A stretch of 60,000 nt of DNA from Branchiostoma floridae (lineage: Eukaryota > Chordata > Leptocardii > Amphioxiformes > Branchiostomatidae): assembly GCF_000003815.2 (NCBI RefSeq), contig NC_049981.1, forward strand, positions 20,432,646-20,492,645, given 5' to 3'. Below, piece by piece: positions 59,861 through 60,000 of this stretch; position 1 is the stretch's first letter, and every line of letters starts with the position of its first letter. A program made the position numbers and the translations under genes. Below the pieces are notes generated by a model. The model searched no databases and had not been told where the DNA came from. It saw nothing but the letters and a program-made list of their open reading frames with translations.

Positions 59861-60000
59861 AAAAAAAATTCTTTTTTATCTAAATTGCCTGTATATGCGG
59901 ACAGTTGACTGATACATGAGTCCGGTATTGTGAGCAGGTTCATCAGAGGTGTAATAATTTTCGTATCGATTTCCTTTAAGTCAGATACAATATAAAGCAT

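Overview
This is metazoan nuclear DNA: introns with GT/AG ends in matching phases, tRNA-derived SINEs, a 5'-truncated LINE, several MITE families and kilobase-scale minisatellites. The mix is what I would expect of an invertebrate chordate, most likely an amphioxus (Branchiostoma). That assignment is inference from general character, not from a diagnostic gene. Coding density is very low; most ORFs of 60-200 codons are chance ORFs or reading frames opened by tandem repeats.

Layout. 1-3084: array of a 104-bp minisatellite with a ~1.4-kb internal duplication, running off the left edge. 4318-8023: three nested or adjacent copies of one inverted-repeat DNA transposon family, one carrying a LINE 3' end. 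8042-8350: a short transmembrane-like ORF partly bracketed by a direct repeat. 8396-10090: a second 104-bp array in the opposite orientation, so the two arrays form a giant inverted repeat. 10.1-15.8 kb: SINEs and a 30-bp minisatellite. 15871-16913: the last two coding exons of an unrecognised gene. 17-52 kb: a long stretch with little coding signal, holding MITEs, SINEs, a 1.5-kb hAT-like element (20504-22035), an assembly gap (34119-34218) with an orphan terminal exon beside it, and two diverged direct copies of a ~400-bp segment.

52342-57866: the best gene in the window. Five coding exons give a 371-residue protein with a long Ser/Thr/Pro-rich N-terminal region and a C-terminal CD225/dispanin domain closest in feel to the SynDIG/PRRT1 group. 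A 24-bp minisatellite begins inside its last codons and runs ~360 bp past the stop. The right edge has two more SINE copies.

I did not find a wholly new molecular system. The most unusual structures are the inverted pair of hairpin-forming 104-bp arrays around a transposon cluster, the hAT-like element whose terminal motif is reiterated inside its own subterminal array, and the minisatellite nucleated at a stop codon.
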